Numbered from the stretch's first letter, positions 17,214-25,904 are shown. The stretch is DNA of 43,656 nucleotides from Phycisphaerae bacterium (GCA_030432035.1 JAUIHO010000010.1:1-43656); one strand, 5' to 3'. Program-made: numbers and translations. Notes: a model not told the origin generated them from the sequence alone.

Positions 17214-17886
17214 TTGGTGACACGCGGCAATGCCGAAATGCGCATAGCCCGTCGCTTAATACGTCGAGCGTTTCGGCTTCTAAAAGGTTGGCGATGATGG
17301 TTAATGTTTCGGCGCTATAGAAGGCGACGTGCGTTGCGTCGCGCGCGTACCACCAATGGTGGATCGACGCTGGACCGGCGTGCCATTGCGTTTGCATAAT
17401 GAATGTGCCGCGTGGTCGTAATAGCGCGGCGATGCGCGCGAAGGTCGCGCGGGGATGGGCGAAGTGTTCGGCGGTTTCGACGCAGGTGATGATGTCGAAA
17501 CTCGCGCCGTCAACAAATGACGGCGCGAAGAACGGGTCGTAGTCGGTCGCGTTGAAACCATCGCGTTTGAGCAGTTCGACTAAGACCGGCGTTGGGCCGC
17601 AGCCAAAATCGAGAATGCTGGGATTTGGCTGCGCGGCGGCGTGGTCGCGAACGGCTTCGCGGATTCGGTCGAACGTGGCGACGTAGCCGGGGTCGTCGAT
17701 GCTGTTGTGGTGTTGAAGGTAGCGATCCCGCTCGCGGTCGCGCGCGGGTAGGGCGGATTCGTCGACGAAGACCAGGTCGCAATAGGGGCAGTGCCACATC
17801 GGCCGGGCCGGGGCAGGCATCACCTTGGTGGTCGGAGCGGCTTCGCAAAGGCGGCATGGTGGGGTTTGGGCCGAGTCGTTGGGCAT
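17209..17886 (-). CDS. class I SAM-dependent methyltransferase with N-terminal zinc ribbon
   Basis: A 225-residue soluble protein. Four cysteines in two CxxC pairs (C11/C14 and C33/C36) form a probable zinc ribbon, and a Rossmann methyltransferase domain follows. The SAM-binding motif I is ILDFGCGPTPVLVELL; motif II lies around FDIITCVETAEHF; ALLRPRGTFIMQTQ follows. This layout resembles the Methyltransf_23 group that modifies small molecules or sugars, but the substrate is unknown. The start is ATG 17886 (a GTG codon directly precedes it). The stop codon lies within the tail of the structured repeat, so the repeat may have redefined the C-terminus. Confidence 0.85.
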   Translation of the reverse strand: MPNDSAQTPPCRLCEAAPTTKVMPAPARPMWHCPYCDLVFVDESALPARDRERDRYLQHHNSIDDPGYVATFDRIREAVRDHAAAQPNPSILDFGCGPTPVLVELLKRDGFNATDYDPFFAPSFVDGASFDIITCVETAEHFAHPRATFARIAALLRPRGTFIMQTQWHAGPASIHHWWYARDATHVAFYSAETLTIIANLLEAETLDVLSDGLCAFRHCRVSPT

Positions 17887-17919
17887 CACTGGGATTATGG
17901 CCGGATTGGGGACATCGGG

Positions 17920-17933
17920 TCACCGCGCGGTGA
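17920..17933. promoter_or_regulatory. perfect 14-bp palindrome upstream of the methyltransferase gene
   Basis: TCACCGCGCGGTGA reads the same on both strands and lies 34 nt upstream of the methyltransferase start. It could be an operator for a dimeric regulator. No binding protein can be named. Confidence 0.35.
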
Positions 17934-17952
17934 GGGGTTGTCGGGTAGCGAA

Positions 17953-18004
17953 CAGTGATGGGAGAAGGCTATGCAGGTCAGTGATGGGAGAAGGCTATGC
18001 AGGT
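17953..18004. repeat. perfect 26-bp tandem duplication
   Basis: The unit CAGTGATGGGAGAAGGCTAT plus GCAGGT occurs twice with no mismatch (17953-17978 and 17979-18004). Perfect identity suggests a recent duplication. It lies in the gap between the divergent methyltransferase and nrdJ genes. Confidence 0.9.
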
Positions 18005-18120
18005 GCGGCGGCCGGCAAAATTTGCGTGACGAAGATTTCTCGGGTTTGGCGACTGCGTGCACAGTGGTCGGCGGATATCCCCATATCGTGGGGTTGTGGC
18101 CGTATTTTCGCGTCGCCGGA

Positions 18121-18284
18121 ACAAAATTTTGTGACCGTAGGAATAATTTTTGACTGGTTTTCGGACCTGAAAACGGGGTGCTGAATTCGTGAAATTCATC
18201 ACGAACGAGCCAAAGCCTAGCGCCAGCTAAGGTTACGGATTGTGGTGGCGTAAAGGACCGAAAATCGGTACATTCGTCCGTAAC
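18121..18284. other. cluster of inverted repeats upstream of the nrdJ promoter
   Basis: Four symmetric elements are packed here. ACAAAATTTTGT (18121-18132) is a perfect palindrome. TTCGTGA/TCACGAA (18186-18192 with 18199-18205) has a 6-nt loop. GTTACGGA/TCCGTAAC (18232-18239 with 18277-18284) encloses ACCGA/TCGGT (18257-18261 with 18265-18269). No reading frame explains them. The last pair makes a plausible two-tier RNA stem, so the region could be a small structured RNA or an array of operators. Confidence 0.45.
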
Positions 18285-18310
18285 TCGGGTGATTTCATGG
18301 CCTTACGAGA

Positions 18311-18326
18311 ATACTATATTTAGATA
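18311..18326. promoter_or_regulatory. NrdR-box-like site, distal copy
   Basis: ATACTATATTTAGATA matches the invariant core (CwAtATnTwG) of the published NrdR box acaCwAtATaTwGtgt, and 11 of 16 positions overall. It starts exactly 31 bp before the second box, which is the usual spacing for paired NrdR sites. Confidence 0.7.
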
Positions 18327-18334
18327 ACTTTTCG

Positions 18335-18363
18335 TTGACACCCACAATATGTTGGGGTATCTA
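18335..18363 (+). promoter_or_regulatory. sigma-70 promoter of nrdJ
   Basis: TTGACA (18335-18340), a 17-nt spacer and TATCTA (18358-18363). Transcription should begin near 18370, giving a leader of about 260 nt before the ATG at 18629. Confidence 0.75.
18342..18357. promoter_or_regulatory. NrdR-box-like site, proximal copy inside the promoter spacer
   Basis: CCACAATATGTTGGGG matches 12 of 16 NrdR-box positions, including every core position. It fills the spacer between the -35 and -10, so a bound repressor would directly block RNA polymerase. Confidence 0.72.
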
Positions 18364-18369
18364 TATCCA

Positions 18370-18628
18370 TCCGCCTCAAGCGGGGCGTTCGAGAGAACCG
18401 TTAACAGAATCGTGCGATCCAACTCACAGCGGGTCCGGTCAGCAGCAATTCCTGCGGGCCTTGCTGGCGGGGGCTTATTCGCTAATTAGGTTTTCTTAGA
18501 GGCAAGAACGGGAAAAAGCGCGGTGTCCCGCCGAGTTCAACGGCGAACGGCGGGGTGGTTTGAACTTTCGATCTGGTTGGTCGCCCATGGATGGGTGGAT
18601 CGGCCGCAGACAGAACGATTGGTGCGAG
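18370..18628 (+). promoter_or_regulatory. long untranslated leader of nrdJ with two hairpins
   Basis: Stem CAGCAA/TTGCTG (18443-18448 with 18461-18466) and a strong 7-bp stem CCCGCCG/CGGCGGG (18527-18533 with 18548-18554). The loop of the second contains GTTCAA (18535-18540), which can instead pair with TTGAAC (18560-18565). The two pairings are mutually exclusive. I see no B12-box motif (GCCACTG), so this is not a recognisable cobalamin riboswitch. Confidence 0.4.
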
Positions 18629-21253
18629 ATGGTTACGACGACAAGCAATCGAATTTCACGGATGAATCGCGAGGTAGATGAAGCCACCGGTCGCTATAAC
18701 GCGCATGGCCTCACCGAGAACGCCACGCGCGTGCTGAAGGCTCGTTACCTGGAGAAGGACGAAAGCGGCAAGTGCACGGAAACGCCGAACGACCTGTTCG
18801 ATCGCGTTGCCGAGACGGTTGCGAATATCGAGTTGAACTACGGCGCCAACGAACTGACTCGCAGCGAGTGGAAGACCAAATTCAAGAGTCTGATGACGTC
18901 GCGCCGCTTCATGCCGAACAGTCCGACGCTGATGAACGCCGGTCGTTCGATGGGCATGCTCAGCGCGTGCTTCGTGTTGCCGGTGCCGGATTCGATCGAC
19001 GGCATTTTCGATTCGATCAAGCACACGGCGCTGATCCAAAAGGCCGGCGGCGGCACGGGTTTCGCTTTTGACGCGTTGCGACCGACGGGCGATTACATCC
19101 GAAGCAGTGGCGGCACGACGAGCGGTCCGATCAGCTTTTGGCGCGCGTTTAGCGAAGCGACGAATGCGATTCAGCAAGGCGCGTTTCGCCGCGGTGCCAA
19201 CATGGGCATGATGTACATTCATCACCCCGACATTTTGAAGTTCCTGCACGCCAAGCAAGATCTGACGCAATTCACCAACTACAACATCTCGGTGAAAGTA
19301 ACCGACGAGTGGATGGGCGAATTTGTTTCGGATGCGACGGCCCCGCACACGACGCGCAACCCGCGCACCGGTCGCGAGTATTTCGTGCCGAAGGATGTCG
19401 ACATCGCGTCGTACGAACTCAAGCAATTGATCCCGGCTGAAAACTATGACGGCACCACGCCGGTTTATACGCGACAGGATATTTGGGACATCGTCGTAAA
19501 GAACGCCTGGCAAACGGGCGAGCCGGGCGTGATCTTTATCGACCGCATTAACGATGCCAACCCGACGCCGCATGTGGGCCGCATCGAAGCGACCAATCCT
19601 TGTGGCGAACAGCCGCTGCTTCCGTACGAAGCATGCAACCTGGGTAGCATCAACCTTGGTTTGTTCATTAAGGATGCCGGAACGAATAAGGCCGATGTCG
19701 ATTGGGATGCGCTGAAAGAAACGATTCACGATTCGACGCGATTTTTAGATAACGTAATCGACGCCAACAATTATCCGCTCGATGAGATCGACCATATTTG
19801 CAAGGCCAATCGCAAGATCGGTTTGGGCATCATGGGCTTCTCCGACGCGTTGTATAAGTTGGGCGTGCGGTATAACTCGGATGAAGGCGTCGCCTGGGGC
19901 GAACGCTTTATGAAATTCGTCAATGACGAAGCGCACAACTACTCCGAAAAGTTGGGTCGCGAGCGCGGTAACTTCCCGAATTGGGCCAATAGCCATTGGG
20001 ATACGAAGTACCAGCGACCGATGCGCAATAGCTGTGCCACCACGGTCGCGCCGACCGGCACGATCAGTATCATCGCCGACTGTAGCGGTGGTATCGAGCC
20101 GATGTTCAGTCTTGCCTTTTTCCGCAATGTGTTGAAGGGGCAGGAAGAAGGCGCGACGCCGATGGTGGAAGTGAACCACATCTTCGAGCAGATTGCCGAA
20201 GATCGGGGATTCCTGAGCGAGGGACTGATGGAGCGCATTGCCACGGAGGGCACCCTCGCTCATATCGATGAGGTTCCGGAAGACATTAAGCACGTCTTTG
20301 TATGTGCACACGATATCGAACCCGAATGGCACATTCGGATGCAGGCCGCTTTCCAGAAGCACTGCGATTCGTCGATCAGCAAGACGATCAACTTCGCCCA
20401 CGACGCCGACCCGGCCGATGTGGAAAAAATCTATCGCATGGCCTTCGATCTCAAGTGCAAGGGCGTGACGGTATATCGCGACGGTTGCCGTTCGATGCAA
20501 CCGATGGCGCTGAAGGATTCGGAAAAGAAGCACAAGGGTGACGACAAGGCGGCCGCCGCCGCAAACGCCGAGATGCCGGCCGAAGAGAAGAAGATTTCGA
20601 CCGAAACGAATCTGTTTGGCGAGCGCATCACCAAGATCGAAGCCCCCGCGCCGACGTTGGAGCCCGCCGTGCTCCCGGCGATCACGAGTGCGATTCGCGT
20701 GCGACAGCAAACGCCGTTCGGCAACATGCACATTCAAATCACGGTTGACCCACAGTCTCAGCGCGAATGTGAAGTGTTTGCCCAGCTCGGTAAGGGTGGG
20801 GATATCGCCACCAGCGACCTCGAAGCGATTTGCCGCATGATCAGCCTTTGGCTGCGGGCGGGCGGCGGCTTGAATCATGTGATCAAGCAACTCGCCGGTA
20901 TCGGTTCGTCGCTGCAAATCCCCACGCGCCACGGTCGCGTCGTCTCGCTCGGTGACGGCATTGCCAAGGGGCTCAAGCGTTACCTCAAAGCCAAGGAAAC
21001 GCACGGGCTAAAGGCACTGCTCTTGGGCGAAATCGACCCGAACCAAGTCGAAGCCGAGCCACTTAATGGCAACGGTTCGCACAATGGCAACGGGCACGAT
21101 ACCGCAGCCAAGGGTGCAACGGTTCGAGCGGTCGAACAGACGGGCGGCAACCCGCGCAACAGCTATCGTGTGAAATGTCCGGAGTGCAGCGGCGATCTGG
21201 ACATGGGCGAAGGCTGCGTGAAGTGCCACGGTTGCGGCTATTCACATTGTTAA
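18629..21253 (+). CDS. nrdJ: adenosylcobalamin-dependent (class II) ribonucleotide reductase
   Basis: Reduces ribonucleotides to deoxyribonucleotides using a thiyl radical made from adenosylcobalamin, so it works with or without oxygen. About 874 residues from ATG 18629. The active-site cysteines can be placed by their motifs: C114 in SACFVLPV, C325 (thiyl) in NPCGEQ and C336 in YEACNLGS. Substrate loops: FMPNSPTLMNAG, GGTGFAFDALRP and TVAPTGTISIIADCSGG. The C-terminus carries a TSCPD-like domain (TPFGNMHIQI ... LEAICRMISLWLRAGG) and ends in a cysteine-rich CPECSGDL ... CHGCGYSHC tail that probably serves disulfide exchange. The frame stays open to TTG 18560, but the extra residues look non-conserved. 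The gene stands alone, behind a promoter with two NrdR-like boxes. Confidence 0.95.
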   Translation: MVTTTSNRISRMNREVDEATGRYNAHGLTENATRVLKARYLEKDESGKCTETPNDLFDRVAETVANIELNYGANELTRSEWKTKFKSLMTSRRFMPNSPTLMNAGRSMGMLSACFVLPVPDSIDGIFDSIKHTALIQKAGGGTGFAFDALRPTGDYIRSSGGTTSGPISFWRAFSEATNAIQQGAFRRGANMGMMYIHHPDILKFLHAKQDLTQFTNYNISVKVTDEWMGEFVSDATAPHTTRNPRTGREYFVPKDVDIASYELKQLIPAENYDGTTPVYTRQDIWDIVVKNAWQTGEPGVIFIDRINDANPTPHVGRIEATNPCGEQPLLPYEACNLGSINLGLFIKDAGTNKADVDWDALKETIHDSTRFLDNVIDANNYPLDEIDHICKANRKIGLGIMGFSDALYKLGVRYNSDEGVAWGERFMKFVNDEAHNYSEKLGRERGNFPNWANSHWDTKYQRPMRNSCATTVAPTGTISIIADCSGGIEPMFSLAFFRNVLKGQEEGATPMVEVNHIFEQIAEDRGFLSEGLMERIATEGTLAHIDEVPEDIKHVFVCAHDIEPEWHIRMQAAFQKHCDSSISKTINFAHDADPADVEKIYRMAFDLKCKGVTVYRDGCRSMQPMALKDSEKKHKGDDKAAAAANAEMPAEEKKISTETNLFGERITKIEAPAPTLEPAVLPAITSAIRVRQQTPFGNMHIQITVDPQSQRECEVFAQLGKGGDIATSDLEAICRMISLWLRAGGGLNHVIKQLAGIGSSLQIPTRHGRVVSLGDGIAKGLKRYLKAKETHGLKALLLGEIDPNQVEAEPLNGNGSHNGNGHDTAAKGATVRAVEQTGGNPRNSYRVKCPECSGDLDMGEGCVKCHGCGYSHC

Positions 21254-21418
21254 TAGTGTTGAAAAGTCGGAAAATTATCGATTTTTCCTCAAGCGGCGAA
21301 CCTGCCGTGCGTCGATAGCGTTAAATAGACAGATAGATAATTTCGGATGGAGGGAGCTTTATTCCATCATCCCGCATAGCCGGGAGGGCATGTGAGGCAC
21401 GGCTTCTTTCCCCTCCGG

Positions 21419-21460
21419 AAAGCGTCGGGACACCCAAGCGGGTTTCGACGCTTTCTTTTT
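21419..21460 (+). terminator. rho-independent terminator downstream of nrdJ
   Basis: AAAGCGTCG (21419-21427) pairs perfectly with CGACGCTTT (21446-21454), followed by CTTTTT. It lies 166 nt after the nrdJ stop. The remainder of the gap to gltX holds two minor GC hairpins (ACCCGC/GCGGGT near 21573-21589, GCCCGC/GCGGGC near 21642-21662). Confidence 0.8.
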
Positions 21461-21681
21461 GCGCCCACCTAATCAACTTTTTGAAGGTACAGACCGCATT
21501 TCGGGACGAACGTCGCCGCGAGCGGTTGGTGCATCGAGGGATGCACCCTACAGTATCCCGCCTGATGGGTTGACCCGCGTTTGGCGGGTTGGCTGACGCG
21601 AGCGTTCTTTGATTAACGACTGGATTACCTAAATCAGTATGCCCGCGAACTTGCGGCGGGCGCTGAAGGATTGAATGCGAT

Positions 21682-23334
21682 ATGTCTGATTCCACGATTC
21701 GCGCTCGGTTTGCACCTTCGCCTACGGGGCACTTGCATGTGGGTGGCGCGCGCTCGGCGTTGTTTAACTTTCTTTACTGTCGGCGACATGGCGGCAAGTT
21801 TGTGCTGCGCATCGAAGATACGGATATCGAACGCAACATCGCCGGTGCCGAGCAGAAGATTCTCGATGATCTGCGTTGGCTGGGCATCGACTGGGATGAA
21901 GGGCCAGACGTCGGTGGGCCCGGCGCGCCGTATATGCAAAGCGAATGCTTGGATCAGTATCACGCCGCGCGCGACAAGTTGCTTGCCGACGGTCATGCTT
22001 ATTACGCGTTTGAAACGGCGGACGAATTGAACGCCATGCGCGAACAGGCGCAGGCCGAAAGCGGCGGGTTTAAGTATCCGCGGCCCGACCCCTTACCGAC
22101 GGCGGCCGATGCGGAAAAGGCGCGGGCTGAAGGGCGACCGGTGGTGGTGCGGTTTAAGACGCCTGCCGAAGATGTGTCGATTCACGATGAGATTCTCGGC
22201 GATGTGACGCTGGCGGCGGGCGAATTGGATGACTTCGTGATTGTGAAGGCCAACGGCTGGCCGACGTATCACTTGGCCGTAGTCGTAGACGATGCGCGGA
22301 TGCAGGTCAGCCACGTGTTGCGCGCGCAAGAGCACCTAATGAACACGCCCAAGCATGTGTTATTGCAACGAGCGCTGGGCGTGGCGATGCCGAAATACGC
22401 GCATTTGCCGTTGGTGTTCAACATCGACGGTAGCAAGATGTCGAAGCGCGACAAACACAAGGCGGTGAGGCAGGGCGTGAAGGACGCGATTAAGCAAAAC
22501 ACGCTGACGAAGGAACGCGTGTGTGAGATTACGGGTGCCGATGCGAAGGCCGTCGAGCGCTGGATAAAGAAGAAGGCCGACACCGAGTTGAGCATGGAAC
22601 AGGTCGTGACGCTCGCGGGTGAGATCGGTGTCGACATGCCCGAGATCGATGTGTTCGACTTTCGTCGTAGCGGGTATATGCCCGAAGCATTGGTGAACTT
22701 TATTGCGCTGATCGGTTGGTCACCGGGCGGCGATCGAGAAAAGCTGACGCTCGATGAAATGATCGAAGCGTTTTCATTGGAGCGCATCGGTAAGACAGCG
22801 GGGCGTTTCGATCGTGAGAAGCTGCTCGCGATGAATTTAGACTGGTGTAGTGAATTGCCGACGGATCGGTTGCTGGTGCAATTTAAGGATTGGGCGGCGC
22901 TGAATGATTGTCATCTGGGTAAGCTTGATGACGACACGCTCAGTGCGGTGATCGACGCCTGTCGCGGGTTTAAGATTTTCCCGGATATCGTGACGAAGGC
23001 GGGCATTTTGTTTGAGCCCGATGAAAACGTAGTTTACGACGATAAGGCGGTGAAAAAGAACCTTGCCAAGAATGACGGCGCGGGTTTTGCGACGTTGGAG
23101 AAACTGCGCGACGCGTTGGCAGGCGTTGATGATTGGTCGGTCGATCATCTCGATGCAGTTGTTAAGGATTTGGTGAAGGCGACTGGCAGCAAGATGGGGG
23201 ATGTGGCTCAACCGTTGCGCGTTGCGGTGGCGGGCCGACCCGTAAGCCCGGGGATTGGACAGACGCTTGTGTTTCTGGGTAAGGATAAGACGCTGTATCG
23301 GATCGGTCGGTGTTTGGAGTTGCGCGGGGCGTGA
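21682..23334 (+). CDS. gltX: glutamyl-tRNA synthetase with ~60-residue insertion after KMSKR
   Basis: Charges tRNA-Glu (and possibly tRNA-Gln) with glutamate. The 550 residues include the HIGH-type signature (PSPTGHLHVGG, 12-22), RIEDTD and KMSKR (252-256). In typical GltX about 12 residues separate KMSKR from the GYLPEALLNY motif; here 74 do (GYMPEALVNF near 331). The extra part contains LTKERVCEITGADAKAVERW, which reads like a helix-turn-helix. The C-terminal anticodon-binding region is present (GRPVSPGIGQTLVFLGK). The start is ATG 21682 with AAGGA 10 nt upstream. No Gln-tRNA amidotransferase genes are nearby. Confidence 0.94.
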   Translation: MSDSTIRARFAPSPTGHLHVGGARSALFNFLYCRRHGGKFVLRIEDTDIERNIAGAEQKILDDLRWLGIDWDEGPDVGGPGAPYMQSECLDQYHAARDKLLADGHAYYAFETADELNAMREQAQAESGGFKYPRPDPLPTAADAEKARAEGRPVVVRFKTPAEDVSIHDEILGDVTLAAGELDDFVIVKANGWPTYHLAVVVDDARMQVSHVLRAQEHLMNTPKHVLLQRALGVAMPKYAHLPLVFNIDGSKMSKRDKHKAVRQGVKDAIKQNTLTKERVCEITGADAKAVERWIKKKADTELSMEQVVTLAGEIGVDMPEIDVFDFRRSGYMPEALVNFIALIGWSPGGDREKLTLDEMIEAFSLERIGKTAGRFDREKLLAMNLDWCSELPTDRLLVQFKDWAALNDCHLGKLDDDTLSAVIDACRGFKIFPDIVTKAGILFEPDENVVYDDKAVKKNLAKNDGAGFATLEKLRDALAGVDDWSVDHLDAVVKDLVKATGSKMGDVAQPLRVAVAGRPVSPGIGQTLVFLGKDKTLYRIGRCLELRGA

Positions 23335-23639
23335 GTGAGAACGTAGAGATCTAGCCTACCAAATAGGCAAGCCATGAATCAGTGCTGCAACGATTGATCG
23401 CGGGGTGGCGACTTTATCGGTAGATGCGGGATGATACGTTTAGGACGAGAGGATTAGCCCATTTTTAAGTTCGTTGCTTGCCTTTTCCAAAATGAGAATT
23501 TCGGAATGCATATCGGGGTGAGCTCGTGCTAGCGATCTCCAAATGCTGGATTCGCTAAATCATTTCCGTTTATCATGCCTGATACGTTGCACTTCGCAAT
23601 ATTCAGTGACGTATCGTGAGTGATTAAACGGGGCGGAGA
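23335..23639. other. intergenic gap without recognisable features
   Basis: 305 nt between gltX and the M48 peptidase gene. I see only a weak GCCT/AGGC inverted repeat near 23354-23369. There is no convincing gene, terminator or promoter. Confidence 0.5.
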
Positions 23640-25904
23640 ATGCAAGGAGCCAACCAAACCGCACAGCCGCGCACTAGCGCGGCAAGCAGCCGAACGCAAT
23701 CGTCGGGTCGAGCGCGAAGCATCGCCGATGGATTTCGCGGCGAATTGCCGCGCGGCTACACGAGTTTTGGACATTTCTTTTCGCTTGTTCTGATTTCCCT
23801 TGGCATGTTGTTGTTGGTCGCGGCCTTTTTTAGTGTGATCGCGGCTATCTGCTACGCGCTCTATTGGCACGCACAAAACAACAATTGGCTCGCGGCAGGA
23901 GAACATGCGAGCGGCCTTAGAAGCTTTCGACTTAAGATAGCTTACGTCTTCGTTTTTATTGTTCCGTTCATCATCGGAAGCATCGCAATTTTCTTTTTGA
24001 TAAAGCCGATCTTTACGCGGCGGCGGGTGCATTACGAACCGTTGACGCTCGATCGAGCGCAAGACCCCGAACTTTACGCCGTATTAGAAGAGATTGCTCG
24101 ACGCGTGAAGGTGCCGATGCCCAAACGCATCGAAGTCGACTGTGACGTCAGTGCGAGCGTGATGTTGTCGGGCTTCTTCAGCCGCGGGTTGGTTTTGCAT
24201 TTGGGGCTGCCGCTCATTGCGGGTTTATCAACCAACGAGTTTGTTGGCGTATTGGCGCATGAGTTAGGGCATTTTCGGGGACGCTTGGGCATTCGCTTGA
24301 GGCACCTGAACGGCCGTCTTAATAGATGGTTTATCCGCGTGGCCTATGAACGCGACGGGTTTGACGAGGAAATGCAATCGTATGGTGAGGGTGAAGATGA
24401 CAATAACATTATATGGCTGTTGATCCTACTGACGCGCCCAATCGTTTGGGCGTGTCGCAAGATCATGGTCGGACTTGCCTATGCCAGTCATTACATCAGT
24501 TTCATCGAGAACCGCCAAAGTGAATTTAAATGCGATGCCGTTGGCGCTGCGGTCGTCGGAAGCAGCGCGATGTCATCGGCGCTGCATAAAGGTGCAATTT
24601 TATCGTTCGCGCAGCAGCACTGCTATCGAGACCTTGCTGCTGCATGGCGTGAGCAACGGTTGCCGGACAACTTTCCTCAATTAGTTGCGACGCGCGCATC
24701 AGAGATGCCCGAAGCGTCGCGGGAGGCATTGCTTTCCGTGATGGCGTCCCAATCGCAGGCCAGGTGGCATGACACCCATCCATTGACACCTAAGCGTGTG
24801 GAAGCGTTGGAAGCAAAGCCGATTGAAGGCATTTTCGATTTTCCAGGGCCGGCTTCTCAGTTGTTAAAGAATTTCAAGATGGTGGCCTGTGCCGTCACGA
24901 TTGTTTACTACCGAAAGGGATGCGGATTAAACGTCGATCAGTCGAACTTGGTCGCGACTGATGCGTTGGTTGAGCAACATGCGGTGTTGTTTGAAGAGCA
25001 GGGAGCCTTGGATCGGGTTGGTCGAAAATGTATCAACCTGTATCTGCCGCCGGTCCTATGTGCAAAGCCGCTGGCAGTGTCGCGCCAGCCCAAGGCTGAT
25101 TTGGCTCGACTAAAGGAAGTGCACCAGAAGATCGATCAGCATGCCAAACGGTTTGCGAATTGGTTTGAGGCATTCTCTAATCAGCTCGACCGCCAGCACG
25201 ATTTGGCAATGGCTGATGCGTTTCTGCGCATCGGCGTAAAGTTAGACAAAAAGAAATGGAAGTTGCCGAGTGCAGATCGCGCCGGCGTGGGGCAGGCTCG
25301 TACAGTGACGGATTCTGAAATCGACAGCTTGCGACCGCGATTGCAGTCGATGAACGCGCTACAGGCGGAGCGCATTCGATTGGCATTGCAGTTGGCGCTT
25401 CTGCCGCAGGTGCGTCAGAAGATTGGTTTGACCGATGAGGATGTTAGCGAACTTAAGAGAATCTGGCCGGTACTGCGTGCGTGTGAGTCTGCCTGCCCGT
25501 CATGTATAGAGGTTCGGCAGTCACATCATGCGGCTGCCGGCATCTGTCGTGCAGTCGAGGAGGATGGCGATCGTGTTGAGGCGTTCGACAACGTTGCGCC
25601 AGTGGCACGCTCTCTCGCGCGACGGGTGACGGACCATTTTACGTCACTTGAATACGATTTTGATGGGCTGGCCTATCCGTTTGAACATCAGGCAGGGACG
25701 ATATCGATGAAGCAGTTCCTGTTTGGCGCGACGGGTATTTCGAAGGTGTCGGTTGGAAGCACGGTGGCGCAGGCGGACGTTACGTTTGATCGTTTGTTTA
25801 ATCTATATAGCCGTTGCTTGATGCGCGTGGCGGCGATCGTCGAAAAGGTGGAAAAGGCGACAGGGGTTGCGGCTTCGCATAATAAGCAAAGGGCGGCGGA
25901 TTGA
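23640..25904 (+). CDS. M48-family membrane metalloprotease
   Basis: A 754-residue integral membrane protein. Two N-terminal membrane segments (about 40-80 and 98-128) precede a peptidase domain with the zinc motif H207-E-L-G-H211 (GVLAHELGHFRG). The third zinc ligand is likely the Glu in FIENRQSEFKCDAVGA, the M48 ExxxD-type segment. The family includes HtpX/Ste24-like proteases in membrane quality control. The C-terminal half (about 400-750) is unusually long, mostly helical and not recognised, with two adjacent cysteines around CESACPSC. The start is ATG 23640. It stands alone, without neighbours that suggest a substrate. Confidence 0.85.
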   Translation: MQGANQTAQPRTSAASSRTQSSGRARSIADGFRGELPRGYTSFGHFFSLVLISLGMLLLVAAFFSVIAAICYALYWHAQNNNWLAAGEHASGLRSFRLKIAYVFVFIVPFIIGSIAIFFLIKPIFTRRRVHYEPLTLDRAQDPELYAVLEEIARRVKVPMPKRIEVDCDVSASVMLSGFFSRGLVLHLGLPLIAGLSTNEFVGVLAHELGHFRGRLGIRLRHLNGRLNRWFIRVAYERDGFDEEMQSYGEGEDDNNIIWLLILLTRPIVWACRKIMVGLAYASHYISFIENRQSEFKCDAVGAAVVGSSAMSSALHKGAILSFAQQHCYRDLAAAWREQRLPDNFPQLVATRASEMPEASREALLSVMASQSQARWHDTHPLTPKRVEALEAKPIEGIFDFPGPASQLLKNFKMVACAVTIVYYRKGCGLNVDQSNLVATDALVEQHAVLFEEQGALDRVGRKCINLYLPPVLCAKPLAVSRQPKADLARLKEVHQKIDQHAKRFANWFEAFSNQLDRQHDLAMADAFLRIGVKLDKKKWKLPSADRAGVGQARTVTDSEIDSLRPRLQSMNALQAERIRLALQLALLPQVRQKIGLTDEDVSELKRIWPVLRACESACPSCIEVRQSHHAAAGICRAVEEDGDRVEAFDNVAPVARSLARRVTDHFTSLEYDFDGLAYPFEHQAGTISMKQFLFGATGISKVSVGSTVAQADVTFDRLFNLYSRCLMRVAAIVEKVEKATGVAASHNKQRAAD

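Noticed and set aside
17825-18184. Reading frames between the methyltransferase and nrdJ
   Set aside because: They overlap the tandem duplication and palindromes, lack ribosome-binding sites and have no protein-like composition.
18206-18245. Cyclic-di-GMP-I (GEMM) riboswitch suggested by CAAAGCC ... GGTTACGG
   Set aside because: Only short fragments resemble the consensus. The GNRA-capped stem and the overall spacing are missing, and the site lies upstream of the nrdJ promoter.
18370-18628. Cobalamin riboswitch in front of nrdJ
   Set aside because: It would fit the B12-dependent enzyme, but no B12-box (GCCACTG) or other conserved cobalamin core is visible. I describe only an unassigned leader.
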